From: Aquanectria penicillioides
Taxonomy: Eukaryota; Ascomycota; Sordariomycetes; Hypocreales; Nectriaceae
Direction: 5' to 3'
DNA: 64,000 nt
NCBI GenBank assembly: GCA_003415625.1
Contig: PYIU01000006.1
Coordinates: 1,116,001-1,180,000 of the forward strand
Shown: positions 36,429-47,942 of the stretch, in pieces
Position numbering within the stretch: the first letter of the stretch is position 1
Layout: each line of letters opens with the position of its first letter
The notes under the pieces: model-generated
What the model saw: only the letters and a program-made list of their open reading frames with translations
Database searches by the model: none
What the model was told of the DNA's origin: nothing
Program-made: the position numbers and the translations under genes

Positions 36429-37066
36429 GGCGGAGCGCGGTGAAGCTGTAAAAATAACGAGAATGCGTCGTCCAGTCGCAGCCGCATCGCGGAGCCTGCT
36501 CAATTGCGCCTCTTCGACGACGGCCGGGGGAGGCGGCCGGGGATACGCACCGGCGGGTTATTCATCCACGGGCTTATTCGTTGGTTGGTCTCGGTCTCCG
36601 ACTTGGCATTTTGGTAATCTAGGCCGCCCCCACTTTCCGGCACTTCATCCATGACCATGGGTCCATGACCACCATGACCACCTCTATGACATACATGGCC
36701 CTGCCAATTCCCGGCCCCCACCAACCACAACTACGTCACCGAATCAGCGCTGCCTCATTGCAAACACCTTCACTGCCTCGACAAAACACCAAGTTATAAA
36801 GCTATCCTATACATACATACTGGTTGACAGCCCGCCCTCGGATCCAAAAACAAATAGTATGCAACCCAATGCTGCTCTATAATGACAATGCTATGCAAAG
36901 AAAGATTGACCGGCGACAGACAATCTCGAGTAAGGTATCCGGAAACAACCTCGCCATTCTTGTCCCGACTCCCACAACAAACGAACCAACCAATCAACCA
37001 ACCCCAAAGTGACCAATCTAGCCCTCAAATCCGCTCCTCATATCATCCACACATGGCGCCTCTCCC
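36429..37066. other. Intergenic region between the Aim32-like gene and the transporter 3' end
   Basis: About 638 bp containing the Aim32-like promoter and the transporter 3' UTR. Small open frames here have no coding character. Confidence 0.6.
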
Positions 37067-39410
37067 TCAAAGGCCCATGCCTTTCTTGTCGCAGTAGCCT
37101 GGAAGTTTGGGCTCGGCATTGGCCCAGCTCATGACTGTGAGACTGGTCGTGTACGCCATGGCCACCAAGCCAAAGAGGCACAGCAAAATGTCGGACCATC
37201 TCCAGAGCTTGCTGCGTGCGACTGCCTTGTAATGCAGCATGGGCTAGAAGGAGAGGGAAAAAAAAATAGGCGTTAGCAGAATCACCTAGAAAGCTAGCGT
37301 GGAAACAACTTACCGGATAGATATAGACAAGAGGAATGCAGGCAAAGTTGCCCACAAGCGCCACAAACTTGTCAAGGTTATCCGCGCCACCCCACGCAAT
37401 GGCAGCGCACAGCATTACAACAAAGAATCGGAAGAAGTTCTTCTGCCATTTAATGTAAGGATTGTACTTGCCGCTGCGAGTAAACAGCTCCGTCTCCGCG
37501 ATACGGATGGCGGGGAAGATCTGCAGCGGCGTCGAGAGAAGAATAGCACACGAGTAAAGGAACTGAACACCGTTGACCAGCTTGTTGTCCTGGGGAAGGT
37601 TGAGCAGGACCACAGTCTCGGTGTGGGATCCATAGGCGGCATATGAGATGGCGCCCATGACGGTGAAGAGAATGGTAATGATGACCATGACAATCAGGAG
37701 GACCTTGGGGAACTTCTCTGGATGCCTCATCGACTCCTGGACAGGAATAATGAGGCCGATTCCCTCAAAGGTAAAGATAGCGGTACCAATGAAGAGAGTC
37801 CAGTCCTTCTTGTTGAACATGATGATGTCTGCAAGGCCCTCCATGTGCAGCGTCAAGATGTCATAGTAGAAAAGATAGGCAAGACCAGCCAGGATAAAGG
37901 CATCCGCAATAAGCGCGGTGAATCCCAGCTTCTCAATGTCTCGCAGCAAAGAGAAGGGCAAGAAAATGACCATCTGCATCAGAATAAGCCATGGGATGCC
38001 GATAGTGGTCTTGCAGTTTGACACAGCCCGAATAAAGGCCTGCAGGTTTTCGGAGGTAAAAACAATGTAGGCGGCGACGAAACCAAGCTGACTTAGGACA
38101 ATGGACGCGAGAATGATGGTGCGCATGTACTTGCCGTAGAGTGCGCCTCCCAAGTCACCAAAGGAGCCGCCAACCCTGATCTGGGTTGTGACTAGCAGCA
38201 CGAAGCAGTAGTAACTGAGCGCAGCGACGAACAACAAAACCAGATTGCTGAAAAGCATGCCACCGTTGAGGTACGCGCGGGGGAGGAAAAGAACGCCAGT
38301 GCCGACAAAGGACTTGAGGAGCAACAGTGTAGCGCTCGTAGGGCTGTTCTTCCCGCTGCCGCCACGGACCTTTCTCTTGCGTCTCCGCCTTGATGGCGTC
38401 AATAGAGCACTGTCCTCCATTGGCTCGCGCTCGTCGTCGGAGAAGGCGTCGGTATCCTCACCGGACGAGAAATATTCGTTAGGTCCAAGCACCTCATCGT
38501 CTTCCTCCAGCTCTTCACCGGCAAAGTGTCCGTAGATCGACAGGAATTCGATGAAGCTCGACGTGAAGAGTCGCTGCTGGCCCGCATTGGGAGACGTAGC
38601 GCCGCCATCTTCAAGATAGCGGCCTTCGCCATTGGGGCTCACCGCAGATCGACGAATGTGGTTTCTTCGGAAGCCGCCTGGGACTTTGATTGAGTTAATA
38701 TCCAAGACATCGTCCTCGGGCTCGGGTCGGCCGAGATCGAAACTCTTGCTGCGCTGCGTCTTGGCCTTGGCCTCAGCTTGTTCAGTCCATTTGTAGATGC
38801 CTCTGTGGACATCACCTCCTTGCAGCTGCAGACTTGAGAATTCCTCCTCGTTGGCGCCGGCTCCGCTGACTTCAGCCGGCTTCTTGCCCTTCAAGATTCC
38901 AAGCAGCGATGACTCCTCAGATGCCGTGTTGTCGTCGCTGGGCTGGACCAGATGACGCTTGACAATCTCGGGGTCCTCATAGGGAGCTTCGGCGCCACCC
39001 TGGGTCCTCGAGTTGAAGGAACCATAGTTGGTGGGCGGGCCGGAGCCTCGCAGCCCACCGAGGGCAGGAGACTGCGATCGGATCGGAGGGGTACCGTGGC
39101 GAGGTGGCGACTGGCCGAGCGAGTTGGAAAGAGCAGCTGCTAGGGCCGACACGCCGGGGCCCTGAGCGTTGGAGTTGCTCCCTGGAAGGGGGAGGAAGTC
39201 ATCGACAGGTTCTGACCTCCCAACGGGGGCGGGCGAAGGAGAGAGGCCTCTGGCGGGCGGAATGCCGAGCTGGGTGGCCGGGATGGGCGAGGCGAGGCGC
39301 GCCGTCAGGCCGGCTCGAGGAATAGAAGTGGAATAGGATCGAGGCTGGCCGGGAGCGGGCGAAGAGGACCTAGGCAGGTGGTCGGGAATATTTCTCGACG
39401 GGCTCGTCAT
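37067..39410 (-). CDS. Vacuolar amino-acid transporter, Avt3/Avt4 type
   Basis: Two exons (39410-37314, 37243-37067) around intron 37244-37313 (branch ctgctaac) give 757 residues. The start at 39410 (MTSPSRNIPDHLPRSSSPAP) is chosen over an in-frame Met 43 codons upstream because the longer leader looks like translated 5' UTR. The first ~345 residues are hydrophilic, Ser/Pro-rich and acidic, as in Avt3/Avt4, and may carry regulatory phosphorylation. The Aa_trans domain then starts at TLLLLKSFVGTGVLFLPRAY with about eleven membrane segments; SFGDLGGALYGKYMR, IFTFEGIGLIIPVQESMRHP and GAISYAAYGS are characteristic. Yeast Avt3 and Avt4 export neutral and basic amino acids from the vacuole. The C-terminus ends WANAEPKLPGYCDKKGMGL. 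Substrate is not readable here. Confidence 0.87.
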
Positions 39411-39762
39411 GGTGTCTGTTGCTGGGGCCGAGACGGCCTTATCGTATAGCTTCGCGCAGCGTGAAGGCCGATGGCTGGTGGGAGGGCGAGGGCGACTAAG
39501 CGGGAGCCCAGGGCCAGATGGGGCGGGTGAAGAGACCAAGAGATGGAGAGAGTCTCGAGAGAAAGGAAATGATGGCGAGATGGAGAGTCCGGGACGAGGT
39601 CAGAGGAGGGCAAGATGGAGGTCCAGACGACGGGACCAATTGAAGCGTGTGGGAGAGGGAGCTTGTGGTTGGAGGAGTGGAGGGCTTTTTAGGGCGTTAG
39701 AGAGATAAAGGCGCTCGCAGTCCAGCACGATGGAGTTACTCCGATGACTGGGTCGGGGTCTG

Positions 39763-39787
39763 ACTGGGGCTGGGGCTGGGGCTGGGA
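39763..39787. repeat. CTGGGG hexanucleotide repeat
   Basis: Four tandem copies of a GGGGCT-type unit upstream of the amino-acid transporter gene. Confidence 0.75.
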
Positions 39788-40110
39788 CAGGGCACTGAGA
39801 GAGGCTCGCCGCCGGCGGACTGGTGCCCAGCTGCAGGCTCTCAGTGGGTGCAGCCACGTTCTGCAGGTGCAGCACTGTACAGTGTACACCCACCTTCCTG
39901 GGGGCAGCCTGGGGCCTGGGACCTGGTCGCCTGGGGTGTCTGAGCACGCAAGGTACCTGGCCCGCTAGGCTAGAGCGCTGTGGTACACCGGAGACCGCTG
40001 TCCCTGTGCTCCAGCGCCCAACCACAGCGCAGGGCTGGTCTGGTGACTAACCCAGCCCGCCGCCCACTGAGAGATGCGCCACCCCACATCAGCGAGAGAC
40101 ACAGCGCTCG

Positions 40111-40155
40111 CTCTGCATTCAGGCTCCGCACCCAGGCTCTGCATCCAGGCTCTGA
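40111..40155. repeat. Imperfect 13-15-bp tandem repeat (CAGGCTCTGCATC)
   Basis: Three imperfect head-to-tail copies in gene-free DNA; they differ by a few substitutions and short indels. Confidence 0.65.
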
Positions 40156-40595
40156 CTCCCACAAAAGCAGGGTCCTCGATTGCTCAAGAGCACCTCCAAC
40201 CACGGGCCTTGCCCACATGTGCGTACCTAGCTCCGGGTGCTAACGTTGAGGACCCAGCAGTTGGTGCGAACTTGTTCCCTGCTAGTGAGGTACCTCAGTC
40301 TTGCTACTAAGCGCCGTTTCCAAAGCTGCTTTGCCCTCTCCACGATAAAACATGGACACCAACTCGTCGTGCAAAAAAGTCCCATTTGGTGCTGTATGCA
40401 GTGGACAGGCCACCCGTTGCCCTCCACTTTGATTCAGGCTCTGATGGGTCGCTGTTCTGAGAGAGTGATCCACCCCAAGGCGTGATCGAGGCCATGGACG
40501 AAACCCCCACAGGCTCCAGGTAAGGCCCCCATCCAAGCTCGTCCCGATCCACATAAACAAGCGACAGCGGAGCCGTAGCGTTCGTTTTAGAGCCG

Positions 40596-40625
40596 CCGCT
40601 GGGCTTTATCCCGCTGGGCTTTATC
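40596..40625. repeat. Perfect 15-bp tandem duplication
   Basis: The unit CCGCTGGGCTTTATC occurs twice with no gap. This is a recent local duplication in non-coding DNA. Confidence 0.85.
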
Positions 40626-42909
40626 CGCCAGCACGCAGCTCGGCCGAGGTCAAGGCATCTGGACGGACGGAATGGGTCCTCGACAAAGGATTTCACAACG
40701 GCTCGGGTCAAGCCAGCAAAGACTGTGTGCCCACTCCAGAAGCCATGCACGAGACCTCATGCAGTTTTTGGACACGAAAGTTTAAGGTCATGTCGCGACA
40801 CTCAGAGCATTGGATTGCGCTTCGCCATCGGCTCCCCGGCTCCCCGTCAGAGCAGTGACATACCTCCCCGCGCCTCAGCAATAAATGGCGGGTATTAAGT
40901 AAGAAGTTTTACGCGATACTGTGCACCAGACCGAGTCGATTGGATCACCTTGAATAATAGAGCGAATCCTATGGGCGTGCCCCGAGTCTAAGGAGGCCGT
41001 TTAACCTTACTGTTGCAGGTTGTAACCCTATCATAGCGGATCGGAATACAACCTACAGTAATATGTGTGCATTATGTACAATGGTACGTATGTGAGAGCC
41101 CATGTGAACTGGGGGTGGATCAATCCCCCGACAAGGGTGTGTCAAGGGAATGAAACCTGAGATAGGACGGGAGTCTCTCTCACTTCGACATCAGTAAAAT
41201 TCCGAAATAAATACGAGGGCAAGGAGGGATCCGGTGCATCAAACAGTCCTGTGCGGCAACAACAAACGGTGAAACTTGGCGTCTGTATTCAGCCATTTTA
41301 TTTTTCATCTTGGGCGTGTCCACATTGGGGCTCGCCATTCGGCACCCACCTCGCCAGCGCAAGCAAGCATGTCACACAGCACACACGCCAGTCGTGGGGG
41401 GGGCAGTCAGTCACATCGACGTTGTCTCACTTGACATGTCTCATTCCCGCCGTGGCCTTTCACGAGACAAGAGCGCGTTGATCCGAGGCTCCGGAAAGGG
41501 ACGGGGATTATTGGTGCGTGCATTTTTGCTGAAGGCGACGAGCCTTTCAGTGTTCATACAGCAAAGGCGCTGTGCACATTCGCTCGCATCAAATCAAACG
41601 ATTGCGATATGCACATATTCCAAGCGGACGGCAGCTCGGAGGGCAATTTTTCGCTCATCACTTCTGAATGAATAGTTGCCTGCGTCTCGTGTGTTGATAT
41701 CGGACATGGGGTATACGACATGTTATGTAGGGTAGGTCCGTAACCAAGCAGGGGGCAGATCTCGCTGCCCATGGCTAGCCACGGCCTACGTCATTGAGCA
41801 GGACAACCCCGGCGACACCCTCGGCGCGTGCAAAAGCACTGATGACCAAAGAGCTCACTGAACCTGCTTGAGCCGTTTGGCGGCGTCAGCGCGCTGTAGG
41901 CGCTATGGCATGTGCTCCTGGCCTCGTCCGCCACCTCCGCCATCCACAATCCGCCCCGCGCCGCCCTTCGACTTCGGACGGGGGCCTCGTTCAGCCTGCT
42001 GCGAGCCCAACCAGGTGATCGACGAGAGCGTGGATTCCGTGACTGTGAGGGAGAGAGATGAACCTTGTTTGACTGATTCCTTCTGCTGCTTGCCCCCCCA
42101 GACTGCACGTCGTTTTGCGTGGCAACTTTGGCCCTGCTTGGGGCGCACCTTACATGGCAACCCGCCCACGTAATCTTCGTGACGTTTTGATCTGGCACCG
42201 ACCGACGCAAACGGCCTGTACCATGGGCCGGGATAGGATGGGGATGCACGAAGCATGTATGTTGGTATCCGTCCGGAGTAGTCGAGGCAAGCTTGCGGCG
42301 GCATGGAGCTTTGGCGGGGAATGAAGACTGGACCCCTGCCACAAGTCGCCGCGATGGGTCACCACGCAAATCTTGGGATGCCTCACCTGGGGCTGTGGTT
42401 GGCAGCCAGCAAGCGCACCGCGCACCCGTAATGCACCTATCTTTGTGGACTGGCGACAGGAGGAATGATCGCCTCGCCTCTCCCTCGTATGAGAAGCATA
42501 ACACAGCGATCCGTCTCCATTTTCTCCTTCTCCTGTCTAACCATCTGTGCGTCCGATGTCAAAGCTCGCGCGCCCTCGCCCATTTTGCGCTTGCGCCAAA
42601 GGCGGCCGGTCCACTATATCCGCCCTCTACTCTAACATGATGCCTAGCTTGGCGACTTAGTCCTCCCGGCCTCAGCTCTGGTGGGACATAGCCAGACCAT
42701 ACACCGTCTCCGCCCTCATCGTCCTCCTCATACATAGTCTCCCTCATCCATCCTCTCCTCCGGCCTCTGTGGATTTTCTTATCTCTCGACGCCTTTCCTC
42801 CGTCGCCTCGCCTCGCCCTCTCCATGTTTTTCGTCGCCTCACCGTAGTGGCCTGTGACGACCCCCGTCCCGCTGGTCGGTGACTTTTTCCAAAATCCCAC
42901 ACCGTCAGA

Positions 42910-45900
42910 ATGCCTCACCACCTGGACAACAAGGCTGAGAATGGGCGACACAGTGCACCCGATGGCGGCCATAGTGCCGCCGTTGGTGGCGCTGGCAGGA
43001 GGCCATCCGTCACTGTGAATGAGCTCCGGCATCACAACAAGCTCGGGACCTTGTCCGGCGTCTATATTCCCGTTTTCCTGAATATCATGAGCATCCTGAT
43101 GTTTTTGCGATTCGGTGTCATCCTCGGACAGATCGGTTTCCTGGGCGTATTCGGTGAGCAAAGTTTCAAAAGCGAACCCCTAGCCAGCTGAGTTTCAGCT
43201 CACAAAATTCTCAAGGACTGCTTGTCATCGCTTATTGCATTGACTTGTTGACTACTTTGTCATTATCTGCCATTGCATCAAATGGCGAGGTCAAGGGAGG
43301 AGGTGCCTACTATCTCATATCCCGTTCCCTGGGCCCTGAATTTGGAGGCTCCATTGGAATCCTCTTCTTCCTCGCTCAAGTGCTAAACGCTTCTATGAAC
43401 GTCGTTGGTCTCATCGATTGCATCCGTCTCAACTTTGGACCTGCGTTTCCCGAAGGATACTGGACTACTTATGGACTCGAGACTGCTGCACTCCTGCTCT
43501 GTACGGGCTTGTGTTTCCTAGGCTCGGCAACCTTCTCCAAGGCCTCGAATGCTCTGCTTGTGGTCCTAAGCCTTGCAATCGTCAGCATTCCCGTCTCTGC
43601 AGTCTTCAAACAACCTTTCCGTGATGATTCTATCGGTATACACTTCACCGGCCCTAGCCTCAATACCCTCGCCGATAACTTCCTCCCCCACTTCAGTAGC
43701 CCCAATTACAAGGGCATGGCTACCTTTCGTGACCTATTTGGCATTCTTTTCCCGTATGAATAAACGTGCCCGTCGTACCATGTATTCTAGAGCAGTACTG
43801 ACCGCCTTCTAGCGCAACCTCCGGAATTTTTGCTGGCGCTTCCATGTCTGGAGATTTGAAGGACCCTAGCAGGTCTATTCCTAATGGGACTCTATGGGCA
43901 ATGCTGACCACCTTCATTGCATATTTTGTCGTAGTCCTTTCTCTTGCAGCAAGCACAACTCACGCCTCATTTCTCGCGAACCCTAATGTCATCTCTCTAG
44001 TCAGCCTGTCTAAGCCGGTCATTCTGGCTGGAGAATGTGCTGTGACATTCTTCTCTGCCCTGATGGGCCTCATCGGCTCCGCCAAGTTGTTCCAAGCCTT
44101 TGCGAGAGATAAACTGCTTCCAGGACTCTCAGTGTTTGGAAGAGGAACAAAGCAAAGCGATGAACCATTCTTTGCTTTACTCTTGACCTACGTGATTGCT
44201 CAGATTGCCCTTCTGGCGGATCTCAACCAGATTGCTACTTTCATCTCCATGGGCTATCAGGTACGCTGTCCCCATACCGCGGCTTCGATTATCAGCTTGA
44301 AGCCGATTCACCCTCAAAATGTGATCTTATTTAACTGAGATAATTTAGATGACCTTCTTTGTCATGAACCTTGCGTGCTTCTTGCTCAAAGTTGGATCGG
44401 CTCCTAACTTTCGCCCGAGTTTCAAATTCTTTACTTGGCAATCAGCGTTACTCGCGGGTCTTCTATCAGCAGCTGCCATGTTATTTATTGACGAAACTTA
44501 TGCCGCCATCGCAATTTCAGTGCTCGTTTTGCTATTTCTGCTCATCCACTATCTCAGCCCTCCCAAGCGCTGGGGCGACGTGTCTCAGAACCTCATTTAC
44601 CACCAGGTTCGGAAATACCTCCTCCGTCTCAAACCGGAGCACATCAAATTTTGGCGCCCACACATTATCCTTTTAATCAACAATCCTCGACATCAAACGA
44701 GATTAATACAATTTTGCAACTCTTTGAAGAAAGGATCGCTGTACATCCTGGGTCATGTTATCGTTACCGACGATTTTGATTCCGGAGTTCACGAAGCCAG
44801 ACTTCAGCAACATGCTTGGACACACTACATTTCCGAGTTCTCTCGGATAAAAGCTTTCGTGCAGCTGACCATGTCGCCCACGATCAACTGGGGTATCCGA
44901 AATCTTATTCTATCTGCTGGTTTGGGCGGAATGCGACCAAACATCGCCGTTCTTGGTTTCTACAACATGGAAGAATTGCGCAAGTCGAATTTGAAGATTC
45001 GAATCCCCGATATCCCGGTCTCCCCAACAGATCAGATGCGCAAGCCACCGAAATCTGAGGGGAAAACAAAACGACGCCGGCGTGGAGACACCTCCGCTCG
45101 CTTGCTCGATGGCTTCCTTCCGACCGATGTCATCAGAACGGAAGGAATGATGTCGCCCACACAGTATCTGACCATTTTAGAGGATCTGGCGCTAAAATAC
45201 AAACTCAATGTTGCTGTGGGCTGTGGCTTCGACGGACTGGAAACCCCACGGAAAGATGGAGCTAATACCAAGAAGTACATCGACCTATGGCCAATTCAGA
45301 TGTCCGCTGAGGTTTCAGCCGATGGGAAAAACCTACTAACGACAAACTTTGATACTTGTAAGTTCATCAACATGCTAGAACATGGGTCATACAGCTCACC
45401 AAAGTAGATACTCTCATACTCCAGCTGGGTCACATCTTGCACAGCGTGAATGCTTGGAGACATGCATACGCACTGAGAGTCATGGTGTTTGTAGAATATG
45501 AAAATGAAGTCCCAGAAGAATCTGCACGAGTCAGGGCGCTCTTGGAAAAACTGAGAATTGATGCAGAAGTAAAGGTGTTTTACTTGGCATCGGGGGATCT
45601 AAACACCTATGAGCTAATCATTCACGGCATCAGTAATGATATCGACTGGGAAATCGTCGTCAATGACACCCTCAAGGCAGAAGAGTGGTGGGATGACCTC
45701 CAGATGTTTCGAGGGCAGGCAGATGACATGACTTCGGCTCAGGAGGCAAATCGTCTCTCACACATCTTCGATTCCACTTCCGGACGGCCAGGCATCTACA
45801 ATCCTCACGAAGAGAATGACGACCGTCGCCGTGGGAGCATATTTGAGATACCGGAGATTCCGAGGAGGCCCCCCATTGGCGTGTTATCCAAGATGGGAGT

Positions 45901-47125
45901 CAACATGGGAATCCACACTCACCATTTGCATGACGAAGCTTTGGAGGAGTCTATTAGCGATGACGAGTCTGAAATTGACGGGGTCTCTTCTGCTGATTCA
46001 GACGAGGAGATGGCATATGGGTATGCAGCGCCCATGGAAGACGATAGCAGTTTTCCAGAACCTTTGAAACGACCACTCCTGTCGTCGAGCAGGCGGAGAC
46101 CTCGTGTTTTCAGAGGACAAGAGGAGTCTTGGATGCCTCAGAGTCCAAGCCGAAAACCTAATATTGGAGAAATGCTTGTTTCTTCGTACGGAACTATGTC
46201 TGCGTCTCAGATTCTGACGGGCAACGGTCCAGTAGCTCATCCTCGACGGACCGGGGAGTCACGCATCCTCCCGGGGGCCACGACGCCAGACGCCGGAAAC
46301 ATGCAATATCAACACGAAGTCATCAATCCACCGCGTTCTGTAGAAGCCCGAGAAGCTCCATCCAGACCAGGGCGATCCCGACCTACTAGCCCGTCAAGAG
46401 AAGATACTTTGCGTCCGCTTCGTGATGGCACTTCTACTCCAGCTGGACCGAATTTGTCTAGGCAGTCATCCGCGGTGAGGTTTTCTAGCAGACCCGTACC
46501 GGAGACACAGATCACAACGGAAGGGGAAGGGTCAAAGATCAGCTTCGCGCCAACACCATCAGAACCCGCCTCGGCGACACCCAAAGCGGAGAGGCCAGCA
46601 TTCTCTCGACAGTCGTCGCTGGGAAAATTTTCCAGCAGGCCAACGCCTGATACCCGGCTGGCAATCGACGACGAGGAAGGGAGGACCATTTCCTTTGCTG
46701 AGCAACCGGCGCACTACTCGCGTTCAGCAGGCCAATCTCGCCACCATTCGCGGCAGAGCTCGCAGGCTACAAACTTTGGTCAGAGCGACCATAGGCTATT
46801 GATGCCAGATGTCGTGGAGGGAAACACGTTTGATCTTCGTTCGGAGGAGGAAGAACCAATCACTCCGCATTCGACTCAGGGGGTGGAGCTTTCATTCAAC
46901 GAACTCCCGAGCAGAGCGCAGCACTTGATTCTCAACGAGCTAATGCGACAACACTCTGACGACACCGCAGTGCTACTGACAACTATGCCGATACCCTCCG
47001 AGGGAACGAGTCAAGACGAGACGGCAACTGTCAGGTACCTGTCGGACGTGGAGGTGTTGTGCAACGAGATGCCGCCTACCTTGCTAGTGCTGAGTAACAA
47101 CATGACCGTGACGGTAAGCCTCTAA
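42910..47125 (+). CDS. VHC1: Vacuolar cation-chloride cotransporter, Vhc1 type (SLC12)
   Basis: Five exons (42910-43153, 43216-43753, 43813-44260, 44349-45357, 45408-47125) give 1,318 residues. Introns are 62, 59, 88 and 50 bp. The transporter core opens with KLGTLSGVYIPVFLNIMSIL and GVILGQIGFLGVFG and includes GEVKGGGAYYLISRSLGPEF and SGIFAGASMSGDLKDPSRSI, which are diagnostic of the SLC12 family. Twelve membrane segments end near LLFLLIHYLSPPKRWGDVSQ. The cytosolic domain includes KYLLRLKPEHIKFWRPHIIL and HSVNAWRHAYALRVMVFVEY. The last ~350 residues form a fungal Ser/Arg/acidic tail with an internal duplication, and the protein ends in a conserved block (YLSDVEVLCNEMPPTLLVLS). Yeast Vhc1 moves K+ and Cl- into the vacuole. 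The frame is intact. Confidence 0.9.
46454..46753 (+). repeat. Repeated SRQSS segments in the Vhc1 tail
   Basis: A ~34-residue segment occurs twice, at about 46454-46555 (SRQSSAVRFSSRPVPE ... SKISFAP) and 46601-46703 (SRQSSLGKFSSRPTPD ... RTISFAE). A third partial copy (HSRQSSQ) lies near 46745. The copies are diverged at DNA level, so this is an old protein-level duplication. RQSS resembles a basophilic-kinase site. Confidence 0.75.
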
Positions 47126-47942
47126 AGCAAAGGGTTTGGGGCAAGCGTGCAAGAGGAGTGGGTGCACACGAGGGAACAACAGATACAATGGCGAATGCGG
47201 ATAGGGATAGACATATCCGGCATTGAGCTTCGGGGCTTGGATATATTCAGCGTAGTGTCATGTTGACAGATGGGCCTAGACTGAGATTACATTCCGACAG
47301 CGGCAGCTAAAGTCCACGATCAGATGTCAAGGCGGGGATGGTTACTGGGTTGCCGTGATCTGCATTCGAAACAAAGAACCATTCGATCGACTTGAGCCTG
47401 ATCTGCATTGGGCATGATGAACCTGCTGGAGACTGTAGATGCGTGTGTGCTTGATCCTCTTCCCGCCGTCTTGTGCGCGTGTCTCACTGCATCTTGCGCC
47501 TCGTCCCTGAAACCGACTTGAGCCCCCTTCGGATGTGTTTACTACTTTGCTCACCAGCAAAGCTGGCAGCTTATTGTCCTGAATGTCTCACCCTCGTTTT
47601 CTGTCCACTTAGAAGAGCTTCCGCATCGCCGATGACGAGCTCCCCACATGATTCCCGGAACTGAATCTCTCGGTCGAACCGAACCGCATTGGGATATCGC
47701 GATGCAATTAAGTTCGGGCAGCGCCAACCTTGCATCCCCGAATAGACTCCCTGCTGAATATCTAAGGCGGCCACGCGCCTCATGCATGTCACCTCTTCTA
47801 ATGGAAGTTGGAGTTGTGTGGTCAAACTCACTTTTTTATATTCTTTTTTTTTTACTCTTTTTTTTCCATTCCATCACGTTCTCTTTTCTTTCTTTCTTTC
47901 TTTCTTTCTTCCCCCCCTTACCTTCCTTTTGACACAGCCAAG
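47126..47942. other. Gene-free region upstream of the 47.9 kb gene
   Basis: About 817 bp. The last ~110 bases before the ATG are pyrimidine-rich, with T runs and a (TTTC)n repeat at 47883-47910, typical of a strong fungal promoter and leader. No gene is seen. Confidence 0.6.
47883..47910. repeat. TTTC tetranucleotide repeat
   Basis: About seven copies of TTTC in the leader just upstream of the ATG at 47943. Confidence 0.8.

Larger units (their letters stand above)
39411..42909. other. Long gene-free divergent region between the two vacuolar transporters
   Basis: About 3.5 kb with no convincing coding frame on either strand. It holds a CTGGGG repeat at 39763-39787, imperfect copies of a 13-15-bp CAGGCTCTGCATC unit at 40111-40155, a perfect 15-bp duplication at 40596-40625, and pyrimidine-rich sequence at about 42500-42800 that is probably the leader of the cotransporter gene. 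Confidence 0.6.

Noticed and set aside
39411..39539. 43-codon N-terminal extension of the amino-acid transporter
   Set aside because: Reads like translated 5' UTR; MTSPSRNIPDHLPRS at 39410 is the better start.
40307..40750. 147-codon open frame on the - strand
   Set aside because: It crosses the 15-bp tandem duplication, shows no family features and is overlapped by open frames in the other directions.
41791..42504. 237-codon open frame on the - strand
   Set aside because: Arg/Ser/Pro-biased translation without a recognisable domain, in the leader region of the cotransporter gene.
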